Origin: Molanna angustata
Taxonomy: Eukaryota > Arthropoda > Insecta > Trichoptera > Molannidae
NCBI GenBank assembly: GCA_963576475.1
Contig: OY754967.1
Location: forward strand, 28,688,595 to 28,752,594
Direction of reading: 5' to 3'
Length of the DNA stretch: 64,000 bases
Of this stretch, positions 33,366 through 43,903 are shown in pieces. The notes under the pieces are model-generated. The model did not search any database, was not told the DNA's origin, and saw only the letters and a program-made list of their open reading frames with translations. The position numbers and the translations under genes are program-made. The first letter of the stretch is position 1. Every line of letters begins with the position of its first letter.

Positions 33366-34280
33366 CTAAGGCCCAAATTATAGAATAATTCTCAAGACCG
33401 TTCTCCAAATGTGTCATCTCAAGACCATCTTGAGATCATGCTCGAAAATCCGTATTAAAAGTAAAATACGTACGCCGTCTCATTCGAGAAAGCGTACTCG
33501 AAAAAAATGTGAATGCAGCTCTATAAATAAGTACTTTTTCTCGCGAATGGCAATAATTTCAGCTCTGCTATGTTGGTAGCAATGAGTTGGAGTAGCTATT
33601 TATAGATATTTTGACAATTCGTTTCTTGGTGATCTTCGAAAGTGTAGAGAAATTTATGCGTCATAATATCATGATACTTAATTATTAAATAGTGAAAATG
33701 TCGACCATTTTATTCGGAAGAGGAAAATAAATACTTCTTATTTTATCTGCCATATAGCATATTACGGGAATGTGTGTACATACAGTCAATAATTCCAGGA
33801 AAAGCAGCCATTTCAAAATATGATACAACATGCATAGAATAACAACATGATATTTACTGGATGTACCGAAAATTTTTTGAAATCTTACAAAATTTAATTG
33901 GCATGGTTAGTTGTTGAATGATTGTATGTAAATTACCCCCGGAAGGTTCTAAATATAGAATAATAAGGTTCTAAATAAGATTCTCGATCCATTTTAGTAT
34001 CGCTAACAATGTAAACGTCAAAATAGTAATTAATGCGAAATTCGTCCGTATCTATATGCGTCTCTTTTTTGTGTAAAGCGCTGTCTCCTTCTCTCTCATT
34101 GAGACCGTTCTCAAGACAGCGGGATAGCTGTCTCGAAGCAATTTCAACTCTTCTATACATTTTGAGACCGGTCTTTAGATCAAGCTCAGTGACGTTTGTT
34201 TCTTTAATACCATTTTGGTTGAGAACGTGTTCTCAAGACCAGTCTCAAGCTGGAGAACGAATCTATAATTCGGGCCTAAG
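33366..34280. mobile_element. TIR DNA element with subterminal CTCAAGACC motifs
   Basis: The left end CTAAGGCCCAAATTATAGAA and the reverse complement of the right end CTTAGGCCCGAATTATAGAT form about 20-bp inverted repeats. CTCAAGAC occurs at about 33391, 33420, 34113 and 34232 with inverted forms between, as in transposons with multiple transposase sites. No transposase is present, and frames inside (75 and 98 residues) have no motif. The target duplication is not clear. Confidence 0.6.
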
Positions 34281-34282
34281 AC

Positions 34283-34407
34283 TTAGGGCCGTATTTATAA
34301 ACCATTCTCAGTGCTTAAGTCAATACTAAGTTCACTGAAACGTATGGAATTTGTCATGCTAAGCATTGAGAAAATTCATAATACGTTTTATTAATTCGGG
34401 CCTTAGG
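34283..34407. mobile_element. 125-bp MITE related to the preceding element
   Basis: Starts ACTTAGGGCCGTATTTATAA, ACCATTCTCAGTGCTTAAG. It ends in the rough reverse complement (CTAAGCATTGAGAAAATTCA ... GGGCCTTAG). The GGCCCGAATT-like ends resemble those of the 33366-34280 element, which it directly abuts. Confidence 0.6.
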
Positions 34408-34695
34408 TTTATAACTTTATATTTAACACCTAACGTTTGTGGTGTATTATAAAAACAAACACTATTATGCAAAAAATATTTATTTTCGAATAATTAAACC
34501 TCTTTTTCAACTACATAATTTATACAAGTACAGTTAAAAAGTCACAAATCTAGTGTTTTTAAGTGTCAAGTAGGTCTTTTTGTGCATTTAAATTGTTCAA
34601 TAATGATTTCGTTTATAAGACGTCATTGTACTTACACTTCAAGGGCATTTGAGACCAAGTTCACGAATCGTATTCAATCTCATGAAATGTGTTAA
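34408..34695. other. no feature seen
   Basis: AT-rich spacer between two MITEs. Confidence 0.5.
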
Positions 34696-35202
34696 GCAGC
34701 CCATTCACGATTGTGCCATTCGGCGTCGTTCCATATGGACCGGCTCCATTTAGAGCATTGTAAAATTTTCATCACACTCACGGGCGCGCCATCGAGCCAT
34801 CAAAATTAGTATACGCAAGCGGTCGGCGCTTTCGCATTAATAAGTTTTATTTTTTTTTTAATTTTCAAGTAAAAATGAGTTATAATTCTGATGATGAGTT
34901 TTATACAACTGCTATTTAGCGGGTTGTTAATAAATAAATAGAAAAAAAAACAAAGAGAAAATGTTGTATTTTCGCATTCACGAGAGTGTCAAACAGCTCG
35001 GCGCAATGTACCGCTGGTTTTCACACCCACGAGCATGACAGGATGCACCACGCCGTTTTCGCAGTACTACAGAGTTTCGATCGTTTGGAATTTCATTTTG
35101 GTGTGTCAGGCCAATTGGGCTGCGCGGGATTTGACATTCACGAGCGCATTTTGGAGTGATGGCAAGCCGTTTGGCAGGGTGGCACGATCGTGAATGGGGG
35201 CC
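34696..35202. mobile_element. TTAA-flanked MITE, 507 bp
   Basis: The left end GCAGCCCATTCACGATTGTG and the reverse complement of the right end GGCCCCCATTCACGATCGTG form inverted repeats. TTAA lies directly outside at 34692-34695 and 35203-35206. The interior repeats the terminal vocabulary (TTCACGAG, GCGCC, GTGCCA) and encodes nothing. The TTAA duplication suggests mobilisation by a piggyBac-type transposase in trans. That is inference. Confidence 0.75.
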
Positions 35203-35227
35203 TTAAGTCAAATAAGCCAAATTACTA

Positions 35228-35745
35228 TTAATATTTATGCAATAGTCTTACCAACATTAATGTATGCAAGTGAGACATAGACATGGCAGAAGAGGCATGA
35301 AAGTAAAATTAACGCTGTGGAAATGAGGTCCCTAAGACGAATGTGTGGTAGAACGATAAATGATAGGATAAGGAATGTGGACATCAGACGAGAATGCAAG
35401 ATTGAATGAGGTATTGTGAGTAGAATGAAAATAAATACACTACGATGGTTCGGATATGTGGAGAGAATGAACGATGAGCGCCTGAAAAAGAAAGTATACA
35501 AGGCTGAAAAGAGTGGAATGAGAGGTCGTGGCCGCCAGAGAAAGAGTTGGCATGATCATATAAATGAGATTTTGAAAGATGGTAATATACCAAGTCAGAA
35601 TAATAGAAGAGCATGTATGACGCGATGCATGGATGTAAATGAAGCAAAACATGTATGTCAAGATAGAGGTGTCTGGCCTTCGGTCCTTTCTGCCTACCCC
35701 AAGTAGGGATACGGTGTGATGGTATCTATGTATGTATGTATGTAC
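35228..35745 (+). pseudogene. RTE-a retrotransposon C-terminal fragment, copy 4
   Basis: In one frame, with two stops, one reads LPTLMYASET, TWQKRHESKINAVEMRSLRR, MCGRTINDRIRNVDIRREC, SRMKINTLRWFGYVERMNDE, GRGRQRKSWHDHINEILKDG, RACMTRCMDVNEAKHVCQDR and a SVLSAYPK end, then GATGGTATCTATGTATGTAT. From 35416 to 35706 (96 codons) it is open. It lies immediately right of the TTAA MITE. 5-prime truncated. Confidence 0.8.
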
Positions 35746-36865
35746 TATTTATATAATATTTACTAGTACATAACAACGTGGGCTGCTATTGACGTTAAGC
35801 AATAAATATTATAGTATGATGAATATTAAAAAATAAAAATAATCACACTTTTACATAACAGAAAATTATTTAATTATTGATATGCTTTCATCGATTCCAC
35901 TTTGATACGACTTCGTGGCATATTGTCATTCAGTATCGATAATACTAAGTACTCAAGTATCAATAGATAGTAATATTGTCAATAGCACTAAAGGCATTCG
36001 AAGGAACATTTTCGGAGTGAAAAATAACAATAACCAGGTTATAACAATAACCCCGTGTGTTGATACAGATATTTTCGGATATGGCTTAAAAAAATTATAG
36101 ATCTTTCATATATTTTTTTTAATTTTTTTTATTAAGATTTAAGAATGTATACATACATTATGATAGTGTTTGTTTATGACTTCACTATTTAGTAATAAGC
36201 TGTAAACAGTTTTTGGTCGTTGAATTGTTTTGTATATGTAATTAATTTTACTTTGTTATGACTGTTTTGTTTAATTTGAAATAAAATAAAATGAAAAATA
36301 AAAATATCGAAAGCTGTCAACATATACCTACATATAGCTTCAGTCGATTTTTTCCTCTTATTATTATTTTATTTATTGTCATTATTATATTGATCCTTTG
36401 ATTGATAAATTTATTTCTTTGTTTGAAAAAAAAATATTATATTCTTCTTCTTTTATATATGTTGAACACATTTTAAAGTTTTTTAAGATGTTTTATTTTT
36501 TTACATATAATGATTGCACCATTATTATTGTTAATTTTATTATTTACTGTTTGTAAGGTGACAAATTCTAATTCTCTAATTTTTTGTGTATTTTTATCTA
36601 AATCTATGTTTTTATCTAAATCTATATTTTTATCTGAATCTATATTTTTATGTTTCTATATTTTTATCTTTATCTATATGTTTACTTTGTTTGTAATTAA
36701 TTATTAGTATTGTAACAAGTAAATGGCTTGTGCCGTATATTGTGTAAATAAATAAATAAGTTTCATTGAAACAATTGTTCATTTCTAGTGTCTCATTATT
36801 TATTATGCTATCAACTTTATGCGAAAACTGACATGTATTGAAAGATCACATAAATAATAAATACA
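35746..36865. other. no gene; short T-rich tandem and LINE-like tail
   Basis: A threefold 18-bp T-rich repeat (TTTTTATCTAAATCTAT type) lies at 36591-36645. GTAAATAAATAAATAAG at 36746-36762 after GGCTTGTGCCGTATATTGT looks like a LINE 3-prime end on the plus strand. The rest is AT-rich with no believable coding frame. Confidence 0.45.
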
Positions 36866-36990
36866 AATAGCGAGATCGAATCCTGCCACAGCCGATTTCG
36901 TTATAAGTCATTTCTTATAGCACAAGCATTTATGCTTTATTTATGCAATTTATATTATGTGTACCTACTCTTTTCAGAGACATATTTATT
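36866..36990 (+). mobile_element. SINE-T copy, 5-prime truncated
   Basis: Begins in the B box (GAGATCGAATCCTGCCAC), then GCCGATTTCGTTATAAGTCA, CTTATAGCACAAGCATTTAT and the body to about GTGTACCTACTC. Head and A box are missing. Confidence 0.75.
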
Positions 36991-37254
36991 TTCAAAAAAA
37001 TATGAATCATACTTACCATTTCTGTTCACTATTCAAGTTTAGTCTTTTTTTTCAAATTTAATCAGCTGGACTAGGGAATTATGTATAGGTACTTAGTACT
37101 TATGCAATTGGAAGTAGAAAGCCGTTTAAGTCTGTTAAAGTATTTGAGATAAAGTAACAAAAATTACTCGCTGTATTTTCCATTACTTTCTAGTTTCTTT
37201 ATGTATAACTGCTAACGATCTATATATTACTATCGAATTATAAATTTCGAATAA

Positions 37255-37945
37255 AAGTAGAGAGTGAATGGCTTGAACAAGTCGACGAGTATGTCTATCT
37301 GGGTAGTATGTTCCAACGGAATGGACGGCCTGATAAGGATATTGAAAGAAGAGTTATGGCAGGAAACAGAGTGAATGGAGCACTTAGACCAGTTATGAAT
37401 GATCGCAACATATCAAAAGATGCTTAAGTTGCCATTCATAACGCAATCGTAGTGCCAACCCTGACGTATGCAAGTGAGACCTGGACATGGCAGAAGTCGC
37501 ACGAAAGCAGAATAAATGCAGTTGAAATGAGATCGCTTAGAAGAATTTGTAACAGAACGATGTATGACAGAGTTCGAAATGAAGATACAAGGAAAGAATG
37601 TTAGATGAAGAAAGATGTTATTAACAGAATGAAAGTTAACACATTGAGATGGTTTGGCCACTTGGGGAGTATGAATGAAGAACGCCTGAAGAAGAAAATA
37701 TACAAAGCTGACAGGAATGGAATAAGAGGTCGGGGGCGCCCAAGAAAAGGATGGCACGACCATGTAAACGATATTCTGAAAGATGGAACTGTAAGAAGCG
37801 TGAACAACAGACGAACGTGTATAAGACGATGTATGAATGTTGATGAGGCGATGAATGTGTGTCAAGATAGAAAAATGTGGCGTTCGGTTCTCTCTGCCTA
37901 CCCCGTGAGAGACATGGCGTGATGGTATGTATGTATGTGTTATAA
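37255..37945 (+). pseudogene. RTE-a retrotransposon C-terminal fragment, copy 5
   Basis: The longest RTE-a fragment. It reads EWLEQVDEYVYLGSMFQR, DKDIERRVMAGNRVNGALRP, AIVVPTLTYASETWTWQKSH, MRSLRRICNRTMYDRVRNED, INRMKVNTLRWFGHLGSMNE, GRGRPRKGWHDHVNDILKDG, CIRRCMNVDEAMNVCQDRKM, WRSVLSAYPVRDMA and a stop, then GATGGTATGTATGTATG. One internal stop (after RKEC) and a local indel near 37425 break it. From 37605 to 37922 it is open (105 codons). The catalytic FADD block is just missing on the 5-prime side. Confidence 0.85.
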
Positions 37946-38535
37946 ATTTCGCTGCTGTGTTGAATTAAATAAAATTACTGTGTAAATCATTTAAGAGGTA
38001 TTATTTTTTAAAGGATAAAAAATCCCTCCAAAGGTGACACACACTAATGTATGTAAAATACAACAGCACAAGACATTGTTTGGGTTAGTTTTGTGATATT
38101 TCTTTACCTCTATCAATTAACCCGCCTTTGTGGCTTTGTTCCCTTTTTGTATAAATATTGAGTCAATTAATCATTAAAATAAAATAAATCAATATAATAT
38201 AGAATTGATATGTAATTTTGAATACATATGGTATTATGAATTGAATATACTAACAAAAATACTACAGTTATTACATTTACCAAGAATTGGCTTTTAAGAC
38301 CTATAATAATTCTGGGAAAGTTAAATTCTCCAACATGTACAAACTAAACGAAGTGTTAAAAAAATATTTCTGAGACGAATATCCGCAATTGGAATATCCA
38401 TTGATATCGAAAAACAATAAGCGATGTATATCAGCAAACAGTTCATTTTTTCTTTGCAATTCGTAGGAATTTATGTTAAATACCAACCGAGGGAGAAAAA
38501 TTTAAAATACCATCATTTATATGCATTGCGTCCAG
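37946..38535. other. no gene seen
   Basis: AT-rich. A possible LINE tail (ACCCGCCTTTGTGGCTTTG ... AATAAAATAAATC) lies near 38120-38200. A 61-residue minus-strand frame is not convincing. Confidence 0.4.
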
Positions 38536-38562
38536 TGTATAAATAATAAGTGTATTTTTTTC

Positions 38563-38830
38563 GAATTCACCTTTGTTCGGTAAGTAAGCCGTTAGGTTTG
38601 CTCCTTACATTTAACATTCGGAACATGTCTGATAATAAAATCCATATAATCCTTTTCCATTTTCCGTGGAAATTCTTCAAACAATATCTTATCCATAGGT
38701 ACACATGTACGGGCATTGTGTACATTATTGAATTAATGGATAAAAATGTTCATGTAATATTTATGGAGAATTTAGGATTTTCATATTCCAACAATATTTC
38801 ACTGGATACTGTCAGTCCGTATATTATTAT
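38563..38830 (-). pseudogene. coding-like remnant, unrecognised
   Basis: On the minus strand two stretches read like protein in different frames. One is IYGLTVSSEILLEYENPKFS (about 38830-38762) and the other is NVHNARTCVPMDKILFEEFP, RKMEKDYMDFIIRHVPNVKC (about 38735-38603). A stop and frame change lie between. No family is recognised. A 96-residue plus-strand frame over the same bases is hydrophobic and AT-driven. Such readings can arise by chance in AT-rich DNA. Confidence 0.25.
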
Positions 38831-39090
38831 TAATTTCTAGCGAAAAAATATTTTTGTTCGCATCAATTTTTTTTTCTCGTTAATTTCATGAATATATAGA
38901 GTAATATTATATCATAAGTACTTTTATATGTAGGTACGTAATTCCTGATGGTTATTAAAATTTTAAGGGTTTTTAACCGCACTATAATATAAAAAAAATA
39001 AAAATAAAAACAATGCAATGATTTTGATTTCGGCAACGTAGTTTGAAACTTACAGCATGGATTGTTTACAAATTATTGTACTTTATGAGC
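38831..39090. other. no feature seen
   Basis: AT-rich spacer before the palindromic MITE. Confidence 0.5.
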
Positions 39091-39091
39091 T

Positions 39092-39276
39092 CAGAGGTGT
39101 CTGGTGCAGCGGCGAAATATTAACCCTCAGAATTACCCATATCATGGATATAATTATTATATGGAGTTCTATAATATCGTAAGATGTCATTGAACTCCAT
39201 ATTATGATAATTATATCTATGATCTGGGTAATCACGAGGGTTTGGATTTCACCGGTTGGACCAGACATGCCCCCTG
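39092..39276. mobile_element. palindromic MITE (M family), copy 1
   Basis: The ends are GTCTGGTGCAGCGGCGAAAT and the near reverse complement of ACCGGTTGGACCAGACATGC. ATTACCCATATCATGGATAT is mirrored by ATATCTATGATCTGGGTAAT, and in the centre ATATGGAGTTCTATAATAT mirrors TTGAACTCCATATTAT. The whole element of about 185 bp is one long imperfect foldback. Copies 2 and 3 are at 62875-63345 and 63663-63845. Confidence 0.85.
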
Positions 39277-39370
39277 ATTTTTTCCTATTATATTTAAAAT
39301 ATGTATCATTACACTACATATTTGATATATTTTTTTTTATTTCTTAATTAATATTGTTACGATACATAAT

Positions 39371-39605
39371 GACATTATATGGAGGGTTCGGACATATTTG
39401 GGAAAAAATCGCCAGAAAACGTATATAACACCGCACTGGAGTTTCGGGCAAAAGACCTAAGGGGCGTCTCAAAAGACGATGAGGAGCTTGGTGGCAAAGG
39501 ATATTAGGGCATATAATGTCATATAACGAAGTGGAGGAGCGCCATAAGGAGACCTGACCCTTCCACCATGTGGGATAAAAGCTTAGGATAGAGAGAGAGA
39601 GAACC
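39371..39605 (+). pseudogene. very degraded RTE-type tail
   Basis: Fragments such as RFGHIW-like, LRGRLKRR and KRRWGAWWQRI, then a region ending near CCTTCCACCATGTGGGATAA and GAGAGAGAGAG, recall the C-terminus and 3-prime end of RTE-group elements. Frames are destroyed. Weak call. Confidence 0.35.
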
Positions 39606-41836
39606 TGTGCCGGGGCCTATGCATCTCGTATTAGTTGATGCCAACATCAATCATACATAAAAAGTGATAATATTACAAATAATAATGAGAATAAAGAAAA
39701 AAACATTATATAAAAAAATGCACTAATGTGTTTTGAGCAAAATAAAATATGGGATCGAACGCTATTGGCATAGAGATGTTCAGTTCATTTGCTTGCCTAG
39801 TGAAACGCGTTTGTTGTCTTCTACTATGCAGAGTTATTTTCTTTTGGAAATGAATTAATGCAGATTTCAAAAACAGCTGTCTTGGATCTAGGACAGTAAA
39901 AATTTTAAACAAATCGTCTGAAAGGAAATTTCTATTTCTTTTGTTGATAATACGAATGATACATTTTTGAGCATAAATGATTTGACTCGTGACCGTCTGG
40001 GTGAGAGCATAATATATGATTTTTAAGTTTGTAATATCAAGAATGTTTCTTAATATTTTGTAACGTGACCCAGTCGTCTTATCCTGTTATATATCACACA
40101 ATTACCGTTAACTTAGATTATATAACTTTTATGAAATAAAATTATTGCTCCTTCATTGATAAAAATACATACAATAATATATAATATAACATTTTCGTTA
40201 CATGACAATGTAATTTGCCATATACTTCACATAAGTTGTAAAAATATGCATGAAAAATAAAAGGAAAATAAGATTTCTTCATCATAGTGTGTAAAGAGCG
40301 TCAAACGTGTGACCCAAAGGGAACGAAACAAGCTTCAAGTTGACATTTCTCAGAATTTGAAAGGAAAATTCGCAGATCCTTTATATATTTAGGGAAAATT
40401 CTGAGTACAGACGCCTTTTAAGATATCTCACACCTACAAATAAAGGTTGGGTTTTATTTCACATGACTACCGGCTAGTAACCTACATATGTAGTTAAAAG
40501 GGTAATGTTAATTTTTTAAACATGTCTACATTGATGAGAGTAAAGTAAGTAAGCGTTTAATTACACGTCCGCAATTTAAAAATTAAATAAATTAGACTGT
40601 GAGATATGTAACATTTCCCCTCATCAAGCACAAGATTTTAATCATTTGTTGAGGTTTTGCAAATTTTACTATGGTAAATATCATAGATTTTTCAATTTAC
40701 GTTGTTATATTGTTAAACAGAAAAAATGTTAAAATGAAGAATAAAAGAAGGGAGATGAATAGGATACGCTAAAAAATCATTTTAATATGGACAAAATATA
40801 ACGAAAAAGTTGTAATAATCCTCTCATATTTTGAAAACGTTTTTATATTTTTATGAACTCGTTACTTCAATAATACCTACTACACAAACTGTTCCCAGCA
40901 CATTCAAATATTATATGAATGGTATACGCGCTTAAAGAAGCTGGGATAAAAAAGTACCTAAACGATAGATACAGTAGCAATATGAAGTTTTTTAATTCAA
41001 ACAAATAATCGCTGACAGGGCGACCGTTTTGGCTGACTAGGACCTTATCAACTAATGGCACAATCAATAAATAAAAACCTCATATAATATGGAGTTCTAC
41101 AACATGAATACCGTCAATATTGTAAATATAAAAAAGGTACCTATAGTAACATATTTCTGATTTTATATTTGTTTCGTATAAACTCGTCAAACTGGAAGCT
41201 GTAGATTTGTTGAATATCGGTGTAAAATTAAAAAAAAATAGTTTAATGTGAAACATGTTGATATGAAATTTACTGAACATACAGTTGGGCTATAGAAAAC
41301 ACATATTATTGTATTCTAGACGCCATACAAACTAATAACATCAAAAATAATGGACGATCCATGGAAAAATTAGTAGAGAGATGGGACACTTTAAGTCTTA
41401 AAAATATGTTACGTACAACATTAAAAAAAGTCTTTGATTAAAATTATTGGCGATATATTTCTGACATACACTTGGAGCGCAATATGAAAAATTTCGAGAA
41501 GAAATCTAGTCTTTTGATACCAAAAAAGTTTTTTTTTTTAATATTTCACACATATGATAAATTTGAATATAAGAATATTCATTCTAGGCGTCCGCGCCCT
41601 TGAGGTTCTTATTGGTTTCAATCCTGGGATTGGTTTGCAACAGCTATGGCTGCCTCTCTTCTTCTCCCTTGAGGTTAGGTGATCACAAAAACGGCGGTAT
41701 TCAAATCATCCTTGCTAATTTTTTATTATTTTGTAAATATATTCAAAAAGTAAAATCTTGAGTTTCTCTTATATGGCAAGCCTGGTTTTTGTTTATTATT
41801 TTTTATTTTACTTCGTTTCTATTGACAAAATTTTTA
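39606..41836. other. no gene seen
   Basis: AT-rich with several 60-70-residue frames on the minus strand that show no motif. ATAATATGGAGTTCTACAAC at about 41088-41107 resembles the core of the M-family MITE and may be a fragment of it. Confidence 0.45.
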
Positions 41837-41890
41837 ACAGGGAAAAATCCAATGTTTGCGTATATGCAATTAATAAAATATTCGATTACT
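41837..41890 (-). repeat. dispersed repeat R, copy 6 (end block only)
   Basis: AAAAATCCAATGTTTGCGTA, TATGCAATTAATAAAATATT and CGATTA: the terminal block of R in the orientation of the right arm of the 3297-3395 foldback. It lies in the same open frame as the following LINE fragment by chance. Confidence 0.7.
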
Positions 41891-41944
41891 TGTCAAATTC
41901 CATAGAAAAAAATAACAATCAAGACGTTTCTCATAACAGAAACG

Positions 41945-42440
41945 TTGGCAAGAGAAAAATTAGCACTCGGAATAATATTATCCGAAAGCTCATCGGAACA
42001 AAGTGGGGAGCACAACCATCTGTTCTTAGAACTTCAGGATTTGCACTTTGCTACTCGGCAGCGGAATATGCGGCTCCAGTCTGGTTCCAATCTTCCCATG
42101 CTAGAAACGTAGATGTTGCTTTGAACGAAACCAATAGACTCATAACGGGATGCCTCAAACCTACTCCTGTGGAAAAAATCCAATTACTAACTGGAATTGC
42201 ACCACCACATATAAGAAGAGCCGTAGCTTCTGAAGTGGAAAAGATGAGACAACAGAGTGACTCTTGACATCCGCTATATGGTCACATCCTCCCGCCCTCA
42301 AGACTCAAGTCTAGAAACAGTTTTCTCAGGAATTCAATCGCACTAACCTCAACCAGCGAAAATAGAAGAGGATCTGTAGTAGGCGAATCAGAGAGCTGTT
42401 ATAGCTGCAAATCACTGGAGGGACACAATATAGGTTGATG
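41945..42440 (+). pseudogene. Jockey/CR1-group LINE ORF2 fragment with one nonsense codon
   Basis: Reads RNNIIRKLIGTKWGAQPSVL, RTSGFALCYSAAEYAAPVWF, QSSHARNVDVALNETNRLIT, GCLKPTPVEKIQLLTGIAPP, HIRRAVASEVEKMRQ, then a TGA at 42265-42267, then HPLYGHILPPSRLKSRNSFL in the same frame until about 42437. It is related to the LINE at 7089-7796 but clearly a different family. The TGA sits where Arg would be usual before HPL, so a CGA to TGA change is likely. The open frame from 41758 to 41944 is upstream repeat sequence, not LINE. Confidence 0.75.
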
Positions 42441-43019
42441 ATCTTGGACACGGAAAGTAAGTACAGAAACGTTAGTATTTTGTGACTTATCTAGGGGCCC
42501 TGAACAATACTGATTATGAATTTTACTCGATTTCATGGATCATTTTATAACAATTATTATCTGTAGAAAATTTATTGATTAAATACATATTTGGGAATGT
42601 TTGAATGGCGGACATCGTCCAACATTCCTTACGCAATCACACATCAACGTAGATTGATAGATTGACATTTGGTTGAAAATGTTGAAAATTAAATATTCGA
42701 TATTATTTCAGCACAGCACGGATTGGACCGGAAACTTTTTATTGGATGCTGTAATATTTGAGTAGGGTTCCGATATACAAGTACTCTCCATAAAAAGTCA
42801 CTATTTTCTACGACTCGATTTTTATTCAAACGATCTCTGATATATATTAAATTGTTGATTGAATTTTTACTATACGATTCGTGCACTTTTTGTGCATATT
42901 TTTCCCATCTTTTATTTAGTCGATCTTATATGATTCAACATATCAACCATATATCAACCTTTAGAGGAGAATACCCTTATTTTGGTTTTCAATATATTTT
43001 CCCTACATTTTTTGTATTA
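42441..43019. other. LINE flank, no gene
   Basis: Contains the GGACACGGAAAGTAA motif shared (inverted) with 13023. Otherwise AT-rich. Confidence 0.4.
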
Positions 43020-43165
43020 CCTACCTATACTCTTCGATCTGCTGATCGTACCACACTAGCTATTCCCATTCATTCTACGGATTTCTCAGTTCCTCTTTTG
43101 GAGTACAATCAGCAAGACTATGGAACATCTTAAGTGATGATATTACGACGTCTTAATCGATTCAA
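43020..43165 (+). pseudogene. LINE C-terminal remnant, copy 1
   Basis: LRSADRTTLAIPIHSTDFSV followed by a Q-DYGTS end resembles the P-R-T-F-SF-V-S-RLWN end of many non-LTR reverse transcriptases. The nucleotide stretch CTAGCTATTCCCATTCA ... GAGTACAATCAGCAAGA ... TTACGACGTCT recurs at 43355-43470. Confidence 0.4.
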
Positions 43166-43354
43166 GAATCAAGATTCTCGTTAGAGTTTAAGTAATAGTT
43201 GTTTTTGACTTTTTTTACAATTTAGAAAATATGATCATTTTTCCATTTATCGAAATTTTCTTCGCTGGACTGAGATACGTCAACGTCGGTCGTGAAATCC
43301 ATTTTCTTTAACTACTGTATAATATAATGAATATATTATTTTCTTGTCAAATGC

Positions 43355-43475
43355 CTCTTCCACACTAGCTATTCCCATTCAATCTACTGAATTTTTCAGT
43401 TCCTTTTTGAGGTACAATCAGCAAGAATTTGGAACACCATTAGTGATGATTTTACGACGTCTCAATAGTAGTCTA
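43355..43475 (+). pseudogene. LINE C-terminal remnant, copy 2
   Basis: Direct repeat of 43045-43160 at a spacing of about 310 bp with a few base changes and one indel (CTTTTTGAGGTACAATCAGC). It suggests a local duplication or two insertions of the same family. Confidence 0.45.
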
Positions 43476-43903
43476 AAGTCTAAAGCTGCGGTTATACCTG
43501 TAACAAATCTTAATTGACAGTCTTTCCCTGTCCTCTCTCACATCCCACAACCTCTATCTCCCCCCTTCCTTTTTGCTGTGATTTAACATTTTAATAATAA
43601 TAATAATTAATAATAATTTTCTTTATCTTTATTCAAATAAATATTATAAGTAGGGACATAATACTTCGCTTGAAGTAATGAAGTTTTTTTTTAAATAAAT
43701 TGAATGAACAATGGAAGTACGTACATATTACGTAAATAAACATTTAAAATAAATTGTTCAAACTAATATCATTTTTTTAATTTGTAGTACTTATTAGTTA
43801 TAATGAATACAATGTTGATCATTTATTTTGGAATTTTATGAAACTAATTAAAGGTTTAAAGGTAAGGACATGAAATTCTGTATTATTTTTATATTGTCTC
43901 ATT
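43476..43903. other. no gene seen
   Basis: A C/T-rich patch near 43525-43580, a short (AAT)n run near 43591-43615 and AT-rich sequence up to the tandem array. Confidence 0.5.

Noticed and set aside
41758..41944. N-terminal part of a LINE protein
   Set aside because: The open frame crosses repeat R sequence. LINE similarity begins only near 41945.
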